Part shown: piece by piece, positions 33,206-41,834 of the stretch
Position numbering within the stretch: the first letter of the stretch is position 1
How the letters are laid out: every line of letters begins with the position of its first letter
From: CAIMWS01 sp964409245
GTDB taxonomy: Bacteria; Verrucomicrobiota; Verrucomicrobiia; Limisphaerales; UBA1319
NCBI GenBank assembly: GCA_964409245.1
Contig: CAYPCQ010000030.1
Coordinates: forward strand, 1-64,000
Length of the DNA: 64,000 nucleotides
Reading direction: 5' to 3'
Position numbers and translations under genes: made by a program
The notes under the pieces: model-generated
Seen by the model: the letters and a program-made list of their open reading frames with translations, nothing else
What the model was told of the DNA's origin: nothing
Database searches by the model: none

Positions 33206-34924
33206 ATGCGCCAGGATGGCTGGCAGAAGCCACCTGGCTTGGAACTGCAACATGACCTTATGAGAGGCCTTTCTTTCGGAAATCGCATGGCTTTGGTGAT
33301 TGCATTTTTGATCGCTATTATCCTGCTTGGAACCGGCATGGGATATTTTTCCGTCAAATACTGCATCGCCAAGGGGGAAAACATCAGCGGCCGGATTAAG
33401 GAAAACAGCCAATTCCTGACCACCTCCATCGACTTGGCGCGTTCGGCCCAGGTCTCCTTCAAAACCCAGGTCCAGGAGTGGAAAAACATCCTTCTGCGAG
33501 GTTCCAATGCCGAGGCCTTCGCCCGGCATCTCGAAGGCTTCAACAAGCAAATTGAACTGACGCTCCACGATCTGTCGGCCTTGGAAACGCTTTTTAAAAC
33601 CTCGCAAACCGATACGGCGCTAATCACCAAGAGCATGGAGGACCAGCAGAAACTGGCCGCCCAATACCGCGAGGCCCTGAAGTCGTTCAATCCGGCACGC
33701 CCGGAAACCTCGGCACTGGTGGATAAGCTGGTAAAGGGCATTGACCGGCCGGTTTCCGACGCCATTGACGCGCTGGTCGCCCAGGCCCAGAAGCTGGGGG
33801 CGGATGTCACCCAGGCGGAAGAAGCGGCATTCCACCAGAGCACGAAATGGCTGCTGAGGCTGTTTATCGCGGGCTGCACGGTTGGGGTTGTGACTGGAGG
33901 TGTGTTCGCTTTCCTGTTGAGCGCATCTATTTTGCGGCAGCTTAAAGCGCTGGCTCAAACGCTCGACGAAACTTCGCTGCAGGTCGCCTCGGCGGCCGGC
34001 CAGGTCTCCTTGGCCAGCCATTCCCTGGCCGAAGGGGCCAGCGAGCAGGCCGCTTCGCTGGAGGAAACCAGCTCCTCCCTGGAGGAGATGTCCAGCATGA
34101 CCAAAAACAACGCGGCGAGTGCCAATAAAGTAAAGGACCTGGGATCCCAGGCCCGGCAGGCGGGGGACGCAGCCATGTGCGAGATGCAAACCATGAGCGC
34201 GGCCATGAACGACATCAAAGCTTCCAGCGATGGCATCGCCAAGATCATCAAGACCATCGATGAGATCGCTTTTCAGACCAACATCCTGGCGTTGAATGCC
34301 GCGGTTGAAGCCGCCCGAGCGGGCGAGGCGGGAGCGGGGTTTGCGGTGGTGGCCGATGAAGTGCGCAGCCTGGCCCAGCGCTGCGCGGAAGCGGCCAAGG
34401 AAACGGCGGCGAAGATCGAAGATTCGGTGCAAAAGAGCGTCAACGGGGTGCAAATCAGTTCCCGGGTGGCCAAAAGCCTGGCCGAAATTGTGGGCAAAGC
34501 CCGGCAGGTGGACGCACTGGCGGGGGAAGTGGCCGCCGCCTCGGCGGAGCAAAGCCAGGGCATCGAACAAGTCAATACCGCGGTGAGCCAGATGGATCAA
34601 GTGACGCAATCCAACGCCGCGAATGCGGAGGAGAGCGCCAGCGCGGCGGCGGAACTCAACGCCCAGGCCGAAAACCTCAAGGAAGCGGTGCATGACCTGC
34701 TCACCATGGTCGATGGCGGCAAGGGAGCGAGGAACTCAGACCGGCCGGCGGCCTCGGCAGTGCAGGCTACCAAACCTCACCACGGCCAGCCAGCATCTGG
34801 CCAGCGCCACGGCACGGCGAAACAAAGCCGCGCCGGCAACCAAGCCGGCACAGCACTGGCCATGCCAGCCGCAGCCAAAGACCGGGGTGGCATCCCCATG
34901 GAAGAGGATTTCAAGAATTTCTAA
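33206..34924 (+). CDS. Methyl-accepting chemotaxis protein (second copy)
   Basis: The product is up to 572 residues; an internal ATG at 33260 would remove 18 residues and place the first membrane helix (MALVIAFLIAIILLGTG) nearer the N-terminus. A periplasmic helical domain of about 170 residues follows, then the second helix (LFIAGCTVGVVTGGVFAFLLSA). As in the first receptor, little HAMP sequence is visible before the coiled coil. The signalling domain is nearly identical to that of the gene at 30463-32118, with the same tip. A flexible tail ends in DFKNF, again fitting a CheR/CheB-tethering pentapeptide. The sensory domain differs from the first receptor, so the two probably read different ligands through the same CheW/CheA array. 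Confidence 0.92.
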   Translation: MRQDGWQKPPGLELQHDLMRGLSFGNRMALVIAFLIAIILLGTGMGYFSVKYCIAKGENISGRIKENSQFLTTSIDLARSAQVSFKTQVQEWKNILLRGSNAEAFARHLEGFNKQIELTLHDLSALETLFKTSQTDTALITKSMEDQQKLAAQYREALKSFNPARPETSALVDKLVKGIDRPVSDAIDALVAQAQKLGADVTQAEEAAFHQSTKWLLRLFIAGCTVGVVTGGVFAFLLSASILRQLKALAQTLDETSLQVASAAGQVSLASHSLAEGASEQAASLEETSSSLEEMSSMTKNNAASANKVKDLGSQARQAGDAAMCEMQTMSAAMNDIKASSDGIAKIIKTIDEIAFQTNILALNAAVEAARAGEAGAGFAVVADEVRSLAQRCAEAAKETAAKIEDSVQKSVNGVQISSRVAKSLAEIVGKARQVDALAGEVAAASAEQSQGIEQVNTAVSQMDQVTQSNAANAEESASAAAELNAQAENLKEAVHDLLTMVDGGKGARNSDRPAASAVQATKPHHGQPASGQRHGTAKQSRAGNQAGTALAMPAAAKDRGGIPMEEDFKNF

Positions 34925-35289
34925 TTGAAACCGCCTATGATCCGGGCCGGGCCGGGATTTAAGCTGTGACCAGGCATTGGTGAGGAAACGATTGCGCCAC
35001 AGATTTTGGCGCAAGAAGTTGGTTCGCCCAAAAGAATCCGAAGGGATTCCCGGAGGGCGAAAGGGCGCAAAAAAGGGGGATGGATCACCCGGAAAAAGAA
35101 AAATCCAAAGCGGCGGAGCGGTGCCGCAATCCAAAAGCTCGCGCGCGCTCCTTGGCCCGCGTGCCTTGCGGAGCCTTCTGGTTTGCGCCGGTTGGTGGCG
35201 CTTTTCCGGTGAACAGGCTCGCCGGGCGGACGGCTCCAGGGAGTGAGAGGGGCGTCCTGCCGCCCCTGGCGTTCCTCCCCACCCTGGCC
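34925..35289. other. Intergenic region between convergent genes, nothing recognised
   Basis: The stretch lies between the stop of the second receptor and the stop of the HZS-alpha/FGE fusion. It has a purine-rich tract around 35040-35110 and no T-run hairpin. Overlapping open frames are rich in Lys and Arg or Arg and Pro and look like chance. Confidence 0.4.
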
Positions 35290-38200
35290 CTATTCCATCT
35301 CGCAGGCCACCCGGAAGCCGACGTCGTAAACGCCTTGCTCGGGCCGGTAGGCCTGGCGGCTGCCTGATTGGCAGCGGACAGGCGGATCGTACCACGAACC
35401 GCCACGCACCACCATGAAGCCCGGCCCGCAGGCGGAACTGGTCCACTCGGCAACGTTGCCGTGCAGATCGTGGAGGCCCCACGGATTGGCGGCGTAGGAG
35501 CCGACGGTGACCGAGACGCGGGCGTGATCATCGAAGCGTGTGTCCGCCGGGCGCCAGGGCGGAATCACTTCCGTGCGGCCAGCCCAGCCGAAGGGATCGA
35601 TCGCCTGATGCGTGCGGTCGGACAAGTTCGCAAACCGGGAGAAATCGGTGTCCAGCGTGCCGTACCAAAACGGCGTGGCTGTGCCGGCGCGGCAGGCGCA
35701 CTCCCACTCCGCCTCGGTGGGCAGCCGGAAGCGGCGCCCGGTTTTGGCGGAGAGCCAGCGGCAAAAATCGGTTGCGGCCCGCCACGAGACGCGCACGACG
35801 GGCTGCCGGGGCCGCGCCAGCGACCAACCGCGCTCCCCGGGGCTGAACTGGATGTAATCGCCATGTTCCAGCCCGCTGTCGTGGGCCGGATCAAACAGCG
35901 CGAATTGTTCGTTGGTGACCTCGAATTTGCCCAGCCAGAGATCCTGCCCGGTGCAGGCCAGCTCCAGCGTAATGTTGTCCGCCAGCGGGATGGTTTGCGT
36001 CTTGATCTGGTGTGGCGGCGCGGCAGCGATCGGCGCCGTTTGAGGGGCGGGCAATTTGACCGCCGGGATCACCGGGATCACCGGCGCGATGGGCGGCCGG
36101 CTCACGGTGTGGATTGCCTCCGGATCCTCATCCATGCCGGTGTAGCGGCGGCGCAATTCACGGCGGCGCCCGGCCTGGTGGGCTACCCGCCCGGCGCCGC
36201 AGATGTCGGTCCACGTGCCATGGGCGGGGGCGCCCAGGTCGATCCAGGTGATAAGCCGGTCCCACGCTTCGGCGTCGAGCGCCAGGTTATGGTGGCCATT
36301 GCGGAGCATTTGGACGAGCCGCGTGGTCCCGGCGTGGAATTCCCATGGCGGCAGGAGGTGCATGTCGCTCTCGCGCGTCGGCGTGCGGACCAGCCGGCGG
36401 AGGGCGTAATAGGAGGGGGTGAACCGGGAGGCGAGGTTGTAGCCATTCTGGTTGTCCAGCAGCGGCCGGGCGGGCTGGTCCTTGAGCTCGGCGTGGCAGC
36501 CAACACACCACTGGTCGAGCACCGGCTGGACTTCGCGCCGGAAATCGAAGCCGCGCGCCGGGCCGTACCACGGCCGGATGGTCTCTGCGGGCTGCGCGGA
36601 AGCGATGGTTTTGCGGTTCGGCGGAGTGGTGTTTTGCGGCTCGTGGCACCCGCCGCAGGAGATCACTTCGCCCGGCATCGCGGTAAACCAGCTCCGCATC
36701 AGCTGCACGGCCTGGCCGTCAGCATCGAGTGGCTGGATGGAGATCGGCGTGTATGCCGGGACACGGAACCGGGCCGAGCCGTCGCCATGGACCGCCACGG
36801 TGCCGAGAATGCGTTTCACGTCCCACGGGCCGTCCAGGCCGGGGGCGTCCGGCTCGCCGCCCACGCCCTGGTAGGCGAAATGGTAACTGACCAGCCGCAG
36901 CGACTTGATGGTGCCCCGCGGCACGCCCTTCAGGCCGGGCCCGGCATAAACATCGGCGATGAAAACATCGGCCTCCCGGCGGCTGAGGTCCACTTTGTCG
37001 GGGACGACCGGCGGGCATTCCGTTTTCTGGAGCGGAATGGGCTCGAACAGCGCCCAGCCGGGCTGTTCGCAGACCGGCACGAGGTTGTCGAACACATCGG
37101 CGAGGTAAATGCCCCACGGCGCGCCGGCCGATGGCTTGCAGGAGACGAGGAAATATTTGTCGCTGAGCGGGAACGGATGGAGGAATTTCGGCCAGGTCTG
37201 CTCGATCGGCAGGTCGAGCATGACCGGCTCGACTTTCCGGCCGCGGCCGGGGATGCGCTGCACCACGCCATCCGCCTCGAACCGGCCTTTGGCGGTGTCG
37301 AAGATGACCAGTTCGCCCATGCGCGGCAGCTCGTGATGGCCGCCCACCACCGCGACAAACCTGGCCGCCTGGCCCGGGAGCGGCTTGGCGTAAAACATGG
37401 AGGCCGGCCAGTAGGAGTTGCTGCCGTAGAATTCCATCTGCTCGGTGCCGTCCGGATTCATGTGGAACAGGATCCGGGAGAAAGCGTGGGGCAGATCGGT
37501 ATATTCCCAGCGCAGGTAGAGCACCCGGCCATTGGGCAGCGGCGTGGGGCACCAGTCATGGTCCTGCTCGACGGTGAGCTGCCGGATGCGGCCATCAGGA
37601 TCCAGCCGGAACAGATTGGCGACGTGAGCCGAACCGCGCACGCACGGCACGCCGGTGAACGGCGCGGTGGAAGTGAAAATGATCCGGTCCCCCGGCAGGT
37701 AACAGGCGTCGTAGTTGTCCACATCCGGCTCGTTGATCAACGGCAGCGGGTGCAGGCCGGAGCCATCCGTATTGATCTCGAAGACCTGCCAGCGGTTTTT
37801 GGCGTCCGGCATGGAGAACAGCAGCCGGCCGGCGTCGAAATGCAGCCGCAGGTCGCCGGCAAACCGGCCGCCTTCGGGCCGGTAGAGGGAGGTCAGCCTG
37901 CCATCCGGCCGCACGGGGGAGAGCACGGCGATTTCGTTGTCGTAGCCGGCCGGATCGAGGCTGGAATTGCTTTGGTAGTTGGTGGGCAGCCCGAGTTTGC
38001 TGGCGCCGCGCTTTACGACCAGGAGCCGGCCGAAATCCAGCAGCGGATTGGCCAGCAGCGCCTCGTCGCGCAGCTGCCGGAGTTCCGCGGGGTTGCGCAC
38101 CGCCGCGAGGCGCTGGCGAAACTCCGCACCACGCGGGTAGCGCTCTTTGAACGTGGCGCACAAATCGTCGATGGCCAGGGCCAGGGCGTCGTGTCCAGCA

Positions 38201-38859
38201 TCCGGGCGCGCCACGGGCGCCACGGGCTGGGGATCGCGCAGGTATTCAAGCAGGTTGGCGAGCAACCGCTCGAAGTTATCCCGGCAACCGCGCGGGGCAT
38301 GGAAATAGAGCGGCGAAAGCTGCCAGGGGAAGATGATGATCCGCCCCCGGCCGAGCCGGTATTCCACGACCGATCCACCGGGGCTGCTGGCCAGCACCGA
38401 GCCATGGGACGATTGCGCCTCGGCGAAGGCCGGGTAAATGGCGTTGCTCATCCAAACGACACCGCCATCGGGATCGAGCCCGCAGAAGGCCGGGTGGCCG
38501 GTGGCGGCCAGGGTGAGCCCGGCTTGCGCACGGTCGTTCCCAAAAGTGACCGGTTTGGTGCGGAGAGTGTCGAGGCCGAGCTGGTTGACCAGCAGCACCG
38601 AATCGCCGGACAGGAGCAGACTGCGGCCGGAGGCGACGTAATTGCTGAGGGCGGCCAGGCCTGGCGTGCTTTGGTGGCACCAGAGGACGGGGAGCTGTTC
38701 CCACGGCTGGCCGGTGGAGGCCCCGAGTTTGCGCGCCACCTCGCGGGCGGTTTCAGCTTCGACACCCCGCGGTTCGGTGCAGACACCAAACTCCAGCGCC
38801 GCGGCCCCGGCCCGCAGGGCGAGGCAAAGAAGGACAATACCACAAAGTTGCCGGTTCAC
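35290..38859 (-). CDS. Secreted HZS-alpha-like dihaem protein fused to an FGE/SUMF1 domain
   Basis: The 1,189-residue exported product starts with GTG and a signal peptide (LCGIVLLCLALRAGAAA). Residues about 25-215 look like a glutamine-amidotransferase/ThuA-like fold. A hydrazine-synthase-alpha-like region follows (about 235-900) with beta-propeller-type segments (IFTSTAPFTGVPC, DGRIRQLTVEQDHDW). Two class c haem motifs are present, CGGCH near 733 and CVGCH near 785. The C-terminal domain (about 955-1189) is a formylglycine-generating-enzyme/SUMF1 fold: LGKFEVTNEQFALFD, RLPTEAEWECACRAG, GNVAEWTSS and VRGGSWYDP. It is not expected to make hydrazine; related proteins occur in non-anammox bacteria with unknown roles. 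Export and haem attachment put it in the periplasm, perhaps as an electron-transfer enzyme. No partner sulfatase is seen nearby. Confidence 0.85.
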   Translation of the reverse strand: MNRQLCGIVLLCLALRAGAAALEFGVCTEPRGVEAETAREVARKLGASTGQPWEQLPVLWCHQSTPGLAALSNYVASGRSLLLSGDSVLLVNQLGLDTLRTKPVTFGNDRAQAGLTLAATGHPAFCGLDPDGGVVWMSNAIYPAFAEAQSSHGSVLASSPGGSVVEYRLGRGRIIIFPWQLSPLYFHAPRGCRDNFERLLANLLEYLRDPQPVAPVARPDAGHDALALAIDDLCATFKERYPRGAEFRQRLAAVRNPAELRQLRDEALLANPLLDFGRLLVVKRGASKLGLPTNYQSNSSLDPAGYDNEIAVLSPVRPDGRLTSLYRPEGGRFAGDLRLHFDAGRLLFSMPDAKNRWQVFEINTDGSGLHPLPLINEPDVDNYDACYLPGDRIIFTSTAPFTGVPCVRGSAHVANLFRLDPDGRIRQLTVEQDHDWCPTPLPNGRVLYLRWEYTDLPHAFSRILFHMNPDGTEQMEFYGSNSYWPASMFYAKPLPGQAARFVAVVGGHHELPRMGELVIFDTAKGRFEADGVVQRIPGRGRKVEPVMLDLPIEQTWPKFLHPFPLSDKYFLVSCKPSAGAPWGIYLADVFDNLVPVCEQPGWALFEPIPLQKTECPPVVPDKVDLSRREADVFIADVYAGPGLKGVPRGTIKSLRLVSYHFAYQGVGGEPDAPGLDGPWDVKRILGTVAVHGDGSARFRVPAYTPISIQPLDADGQAVQLMRSWFTAMPGEVISCGGCHEPQNTTPPNRKTIASAQPAETIRPWYGPARGFDFRREVQPVLDQWCVGCHAELKDQPARPLLDNQNGYNLASRFTPSYYALRRLVRTPTRESDMHLLPPWEFHAGTTRLVQMLRNGHHNLALDAEAWDRLITWIDLGAPAHGTWTDICGAGRVAHQAGRRRELRRRYTGMDEDPEAIHTVSRPPIAPVIPVIPAVKLPAPQTAPIAAAPPHQIKTQTIPLADNITLELACTGQDLWLGKFEVTNEQFALFDPAHDSGLEHGDYIQFSPGERGWSLARPRQPVVRVSWRAATDFCRWLSAKTGRRFRLPTEAEWECACRAGTATPFWYGTLDTDFSRFANLSDRTHQAIDPFGWAGRTEVIPPWRPADTRFDDHARVSVTVGSYAANPWGLHDLHGNVAEWTSSACGPGFMVVRGGSWYDPPVRCQSGSRQAYRPEQGVYDVGFRVACEME

Positions 38860-39094
38860 GCTGAATCCCTACAGCAAGACAGACCCATCCGTCAATGCCC
38901 GACCACGGACCCATGCTGTCCCGGGCCGGCGGAACTTTCCGCGCCCCGGCCAGGAACGGGGGGAATTTGGCCCTGCCCGCTGCGAACCCGGTTGCCATCC
39001 GGGCACGGGATTGCAGGAAACGCATCCTGCGTCACGCAACCATTTCCGACCACCGCCAGGGGATCTGGCGCGTTGAGCCCCGCTGCTGCCAAGC

Positions 39095-41656
39095 TTAATC
39101 CCGCCAGACAAACTCGCCCGTGTTGACCTGCCAATCCTGGCCAAAAAAGCCGGCGGCCCGCACCCCCTCCAGGCCCTTGGCGGGCAGCTCGGCGTCGATC
39201 ACCAGGCAATCGGGAAAACCCGGGCCGGACAGGAAATAGGGCATGCGCTCGGTCACCCGCATGCCGGGCATCCCGGAGCCGCAAACCACACCCACCAAGG
39301 CCCCGGGGTCCAGCGGATGCGGCTGCAGGAACAAACACCCGAGGCCCTCCCCGGCCAGCTCCCGGCCGCCGACCTGCAGCCGGCCGCGGTGAGCCTGGAC
39401 GGGGCTCCTGGCGAGCAGGAACGCCCACGCCGCGTTGCCCTCCGCATGGCCGTAAACCACCACGTTCGGGAGGCCGATTTCCCCGGCCCGGCCCGGCTGG
39501 CGGCCGCGCTGCCGGGCCACCAAGTCTACATCCGCCACCAATTCCAGCGAGGCATTGCCCCGGTAATAGAAGGTCTCGGCATCGTAACGCGCCTTGGCCA
39601 AGGCCCACGCATTTTCCGCCGGAGTGCCCTGGGTGCCATAGGCCAGCACCACGCGGTTGCGGAAGACCTCCCGGAAGGGGCCGGAGCGGGCCGGCTGTTT
39701 CATCGTGGCCGGGGGGTATTCCCCCACTTGCCACCGCCCCGCCTCACGGACCAGGCAAAGCCCGTGGCTGGGATTGGGATTAGGATTGGGGCCCGAACCC
39801 GCAGCGTGCCCGGCGGGAGCCGGCAGGGTGAGGCCGGCGAGCTTCTGCCCATCCAGATCGACCACCACCCCGGGCCCAGGCGGGATGGCCGGGAACCCGA
39901 GCCAAAGCCGGGCCACATTGGTGGTCACGCCGGCAATCCGCCGCTGGCCCGGATCGCAGCGCACATCGACCGCGCTCAGCTCCAGCGGGTGTTCCTGGGC
40001 CAGGATGCCCACCCAGTGGGACCGCGAGGAAACGGCGGGGTTGACGGTGGCAAACCGGATCCGCCGCACGCTTTCATCGGCGGGGATGGTGCGGCGGGCG
40101 AAGAAATCGAACATCGGCGCCCAATCGACACAATCGGTGCCCGGCTCATCGCTGGCATCCCACCAATGGCCCGCCTTGGGCTGTTCGTGGAAATCAAAAT
40201 CGCGGTGGAACTGGCCCAGCACCCGGCGCATCTCCCGGGCCTCGGTCACCGGCACATTATCATCGGCATCGCCATGGAGAATATAAACGCCTTCCTGCAG
40301 GTAGTTGGTCGCCATGAGCAGGGTGTCGCTGGCGGCCGCCGCGCGCTGCAGCATCTGCTGCATGGCATTGGTGGCAGGCGAACGGCTGGGGTTGGCGTAG
40401 GACCGGAAGCTGATCCAGCCGGCGCTCGGGCCAAGGGCGGCAAACTGGTCCGGAAAGAGCACGCCCAGCTGCCAGGTTCCATGGCCGCCCATAGAGTGGC
40501 CCGTCAGGTAAATGCGGCTGGGGTCGGCCTGGTAACGGGCTTTGGCCAGCCCGAGCACCTCCAAGGCATCCCACCGGCCCCACTCCTCCCAATCAAACCC
40601 ATACGGCCGCCGGTTCGTGGGGCAAACAATGTGCCCCCAGCTCTTGGGATGGCAGGACTCCGCCTGGCCCCGGGCCTCGACCCCCGCGCCATGCAGGGAC
40701 AGGAACAAGGCCGGCGGCCCCTGGGGCGCCAGGGAGGAAGGGGCGGGATTGACCGCATAATACTGCACGCTACCGTCGATCTGGCTTATGAAAGTGCGCA
40801 CGTGCGTTTGATCCGGCTGCCGCACCCGGAGGCTGACCTGGGCCCGGACCGGGGAGGGCGCCCCCGCTGGCCAGGCGCAGGCTTCGAGCGTGACCGCGCA
40901 GCTATTCGAGAGCCCCCGGGCGGGAGGCGGCACGAGGAAGGGCGCCTTGAAGATCCCCAAGGGGGGAAGCTGGACCCATTGCTCCAAGCTCCCTTTTTCC
41001 AGCACGCGCAAGGAGGCGCGCAGCGGGCTGGCCGTGGCGTTCAGAAGCACCACCGCCCCCCAAACCGGCTCCGCCTCCCCGGCTATGAGATCGGGCAAAG
41101 TGCTGTCCGCCGTGTGGATGCTCAGCGGGCCGGGCGGCGCGATCAATCTGGCGCGCAGGCCGCCCCGCGCGCACTGGAACAGGAATTCGTTCGTTCCCGC
41201 CCGCAGCTGCACGGGCAGGCGCAGGTAACCGTTGCCATAGGAATCGCCGCCCCGGATTTCGCCATTGACGTAAACGCAGCCATGCCCCGCCGCCTCCAGG
41301 AGCAGGATCTGCTCCCGGTCGCTGACGGCCGGCCAGAAAACGTAGCCGCCGCGGGTGGCGGACTGGTCCAGGGCGCCCTGTTCATTGGCGGCGGCGGCCT
41401 CCCACCGCTGTTCTGAACCGCCCGGCCCCACCACCACGTCCCCCGCCTGCGGCGCCCGCCACTGCCCCATGACCATCCGGGCTTCCAACGCGTCCACATG
41501 CACCGCCGAACGGCCGGGCCGCCCGAGCGACCGGATCACCAGGACGTTTTTCATCGGGATTTCCAGCGGTTGGGCAGCGGCCTCCCCGGCCGGGCTTTGG
41601 CAGCACAGGAACACGGGCAGAATCCCGAAAGCGAGCGCAAGCGTGCGTAATGACAT
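39095..41656 (-). CDS. Secreted prolyl-oligopeptidase-like alpha/beta hydrolase
   Basis: The product is about 853 residues, starting at ATG 41656 with a signal peptide (MSLRTLALAFGILPVFLCC). The longer frame, from 41986, would run into the divergent fucosidase gene and is rejected. The N-terminal half is beta-rich. The alpha/beta hydrolase core lies at about 300-560, with nucleophile Ser in LTGHSMGGHGTW, Asp in ILHGDADDNVPV and His in KAGHWW. The C-terminal 250 residues form a second domain without motifs I recognise. Such enzymes are esterases or peptidases; beside glycosidases, a carbohydrate esterase role is plausible. It is divergent from the GH29 gene with a 178-base gap that should hold both promoters. 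Confidence 0.82.
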   Translation of the reverse strand: MSLRTLALAFGILPVFLCCQSPAGEAAAQPLEIPMKNVLVIRSLGRPGRSAVHVDALEARMVMGQWRAPQAGDVVVGPGGSEQRWEAAAANEQGALDQSATRGGYVFWPAVSDREQILLLEAAGHGCVYVNGEIRGGDSYGNGYLRLPVQLRAGTNEFLFQCARGGLRARLIAPPGPLSIHTADSTLPDLIAGEAEPVWGAVVLLNATASPLRASLRVLEKGSLEQWVQLPPLGIFKAPFLVPPPARGLSNSCAVTLEACAWPAGAPSPVRAQVSLRVRQPDQTHVRTFISQIDGSVQYYAVNPAPSSLAPQGPPALFLSLHGAGVEARGQAESCHPKSWGHIVCPTNRRPYGFDWEEWGRWDALEVLGLAKARYQADPSRIYLTGHSMGGHGTWQLGVLFPDQFAALGPSAGWISFRSYANPSRSPATNAMQQMLQRAAAASDTLLMATNYLQEGVYILHGDADDNVPVTEAREMRRVLGQFHRDFDFHEQPKAGHWWDASDEPGTDCVDWAPMFDFFARRTIPADESVRRIRFATVNPAVSSRSHWVGILAQEHPLELSAVDVRCDPGQRRIAGVTTNVARLWLGFPAIPPGPGVVVDLDGQKLAGLTLPAPAGHAAGSGPNPNPNPSHGLCLVREAGRWQVGEYPPATMKQPARSGPFREVFRNRVVLAYGTQGTPAENAWALAKARYDAETFYYRGNASLELVADVDLVARQRGRQPGRAGEIGLPNVVVYGHAEGNAAWAFLLARSPVQAHRGRLQVGGRELAGEGLGCLFLQPHPLDPGALVGVVCGSGMPGMRVTERMPYFLSGPGFPDCLVIDAELPAKGLEGVRAAGFFGQDWQVNTGEFVWRD

Positions 41657-41834
41657 GCCGGAACCTTGAAGCATCGCGGCTTTTGCGTCAACCCGGTACT
41701 GGAATTCCGGGCTCCCGGCGCCGGCGAAGGCGGAAAGGCGGTGGTGAACTGCCCAAGCCCAACCTGCGCACAAACCGCCATGCCGCCCTTTTCCCCCTTG
41801 CCTGGGCGCCGGATCCGCAAGCATAATCCCGCCC

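Noticed and set aside
10133..34924. The signalling island as a phage or integrative element
   Set aside because: No integrase, transposase, flanking repeat or tRNA was seen, and base composition looks the same as in the neighbours.
35368..39126. 1,252-codon plus-strand open frame opposite the HZS-alpha/FGE gene
   Set aside because: The opposite strand encodes recognisable haem and FGE motifs; this frame is a GC-rich shadow with no family signature.
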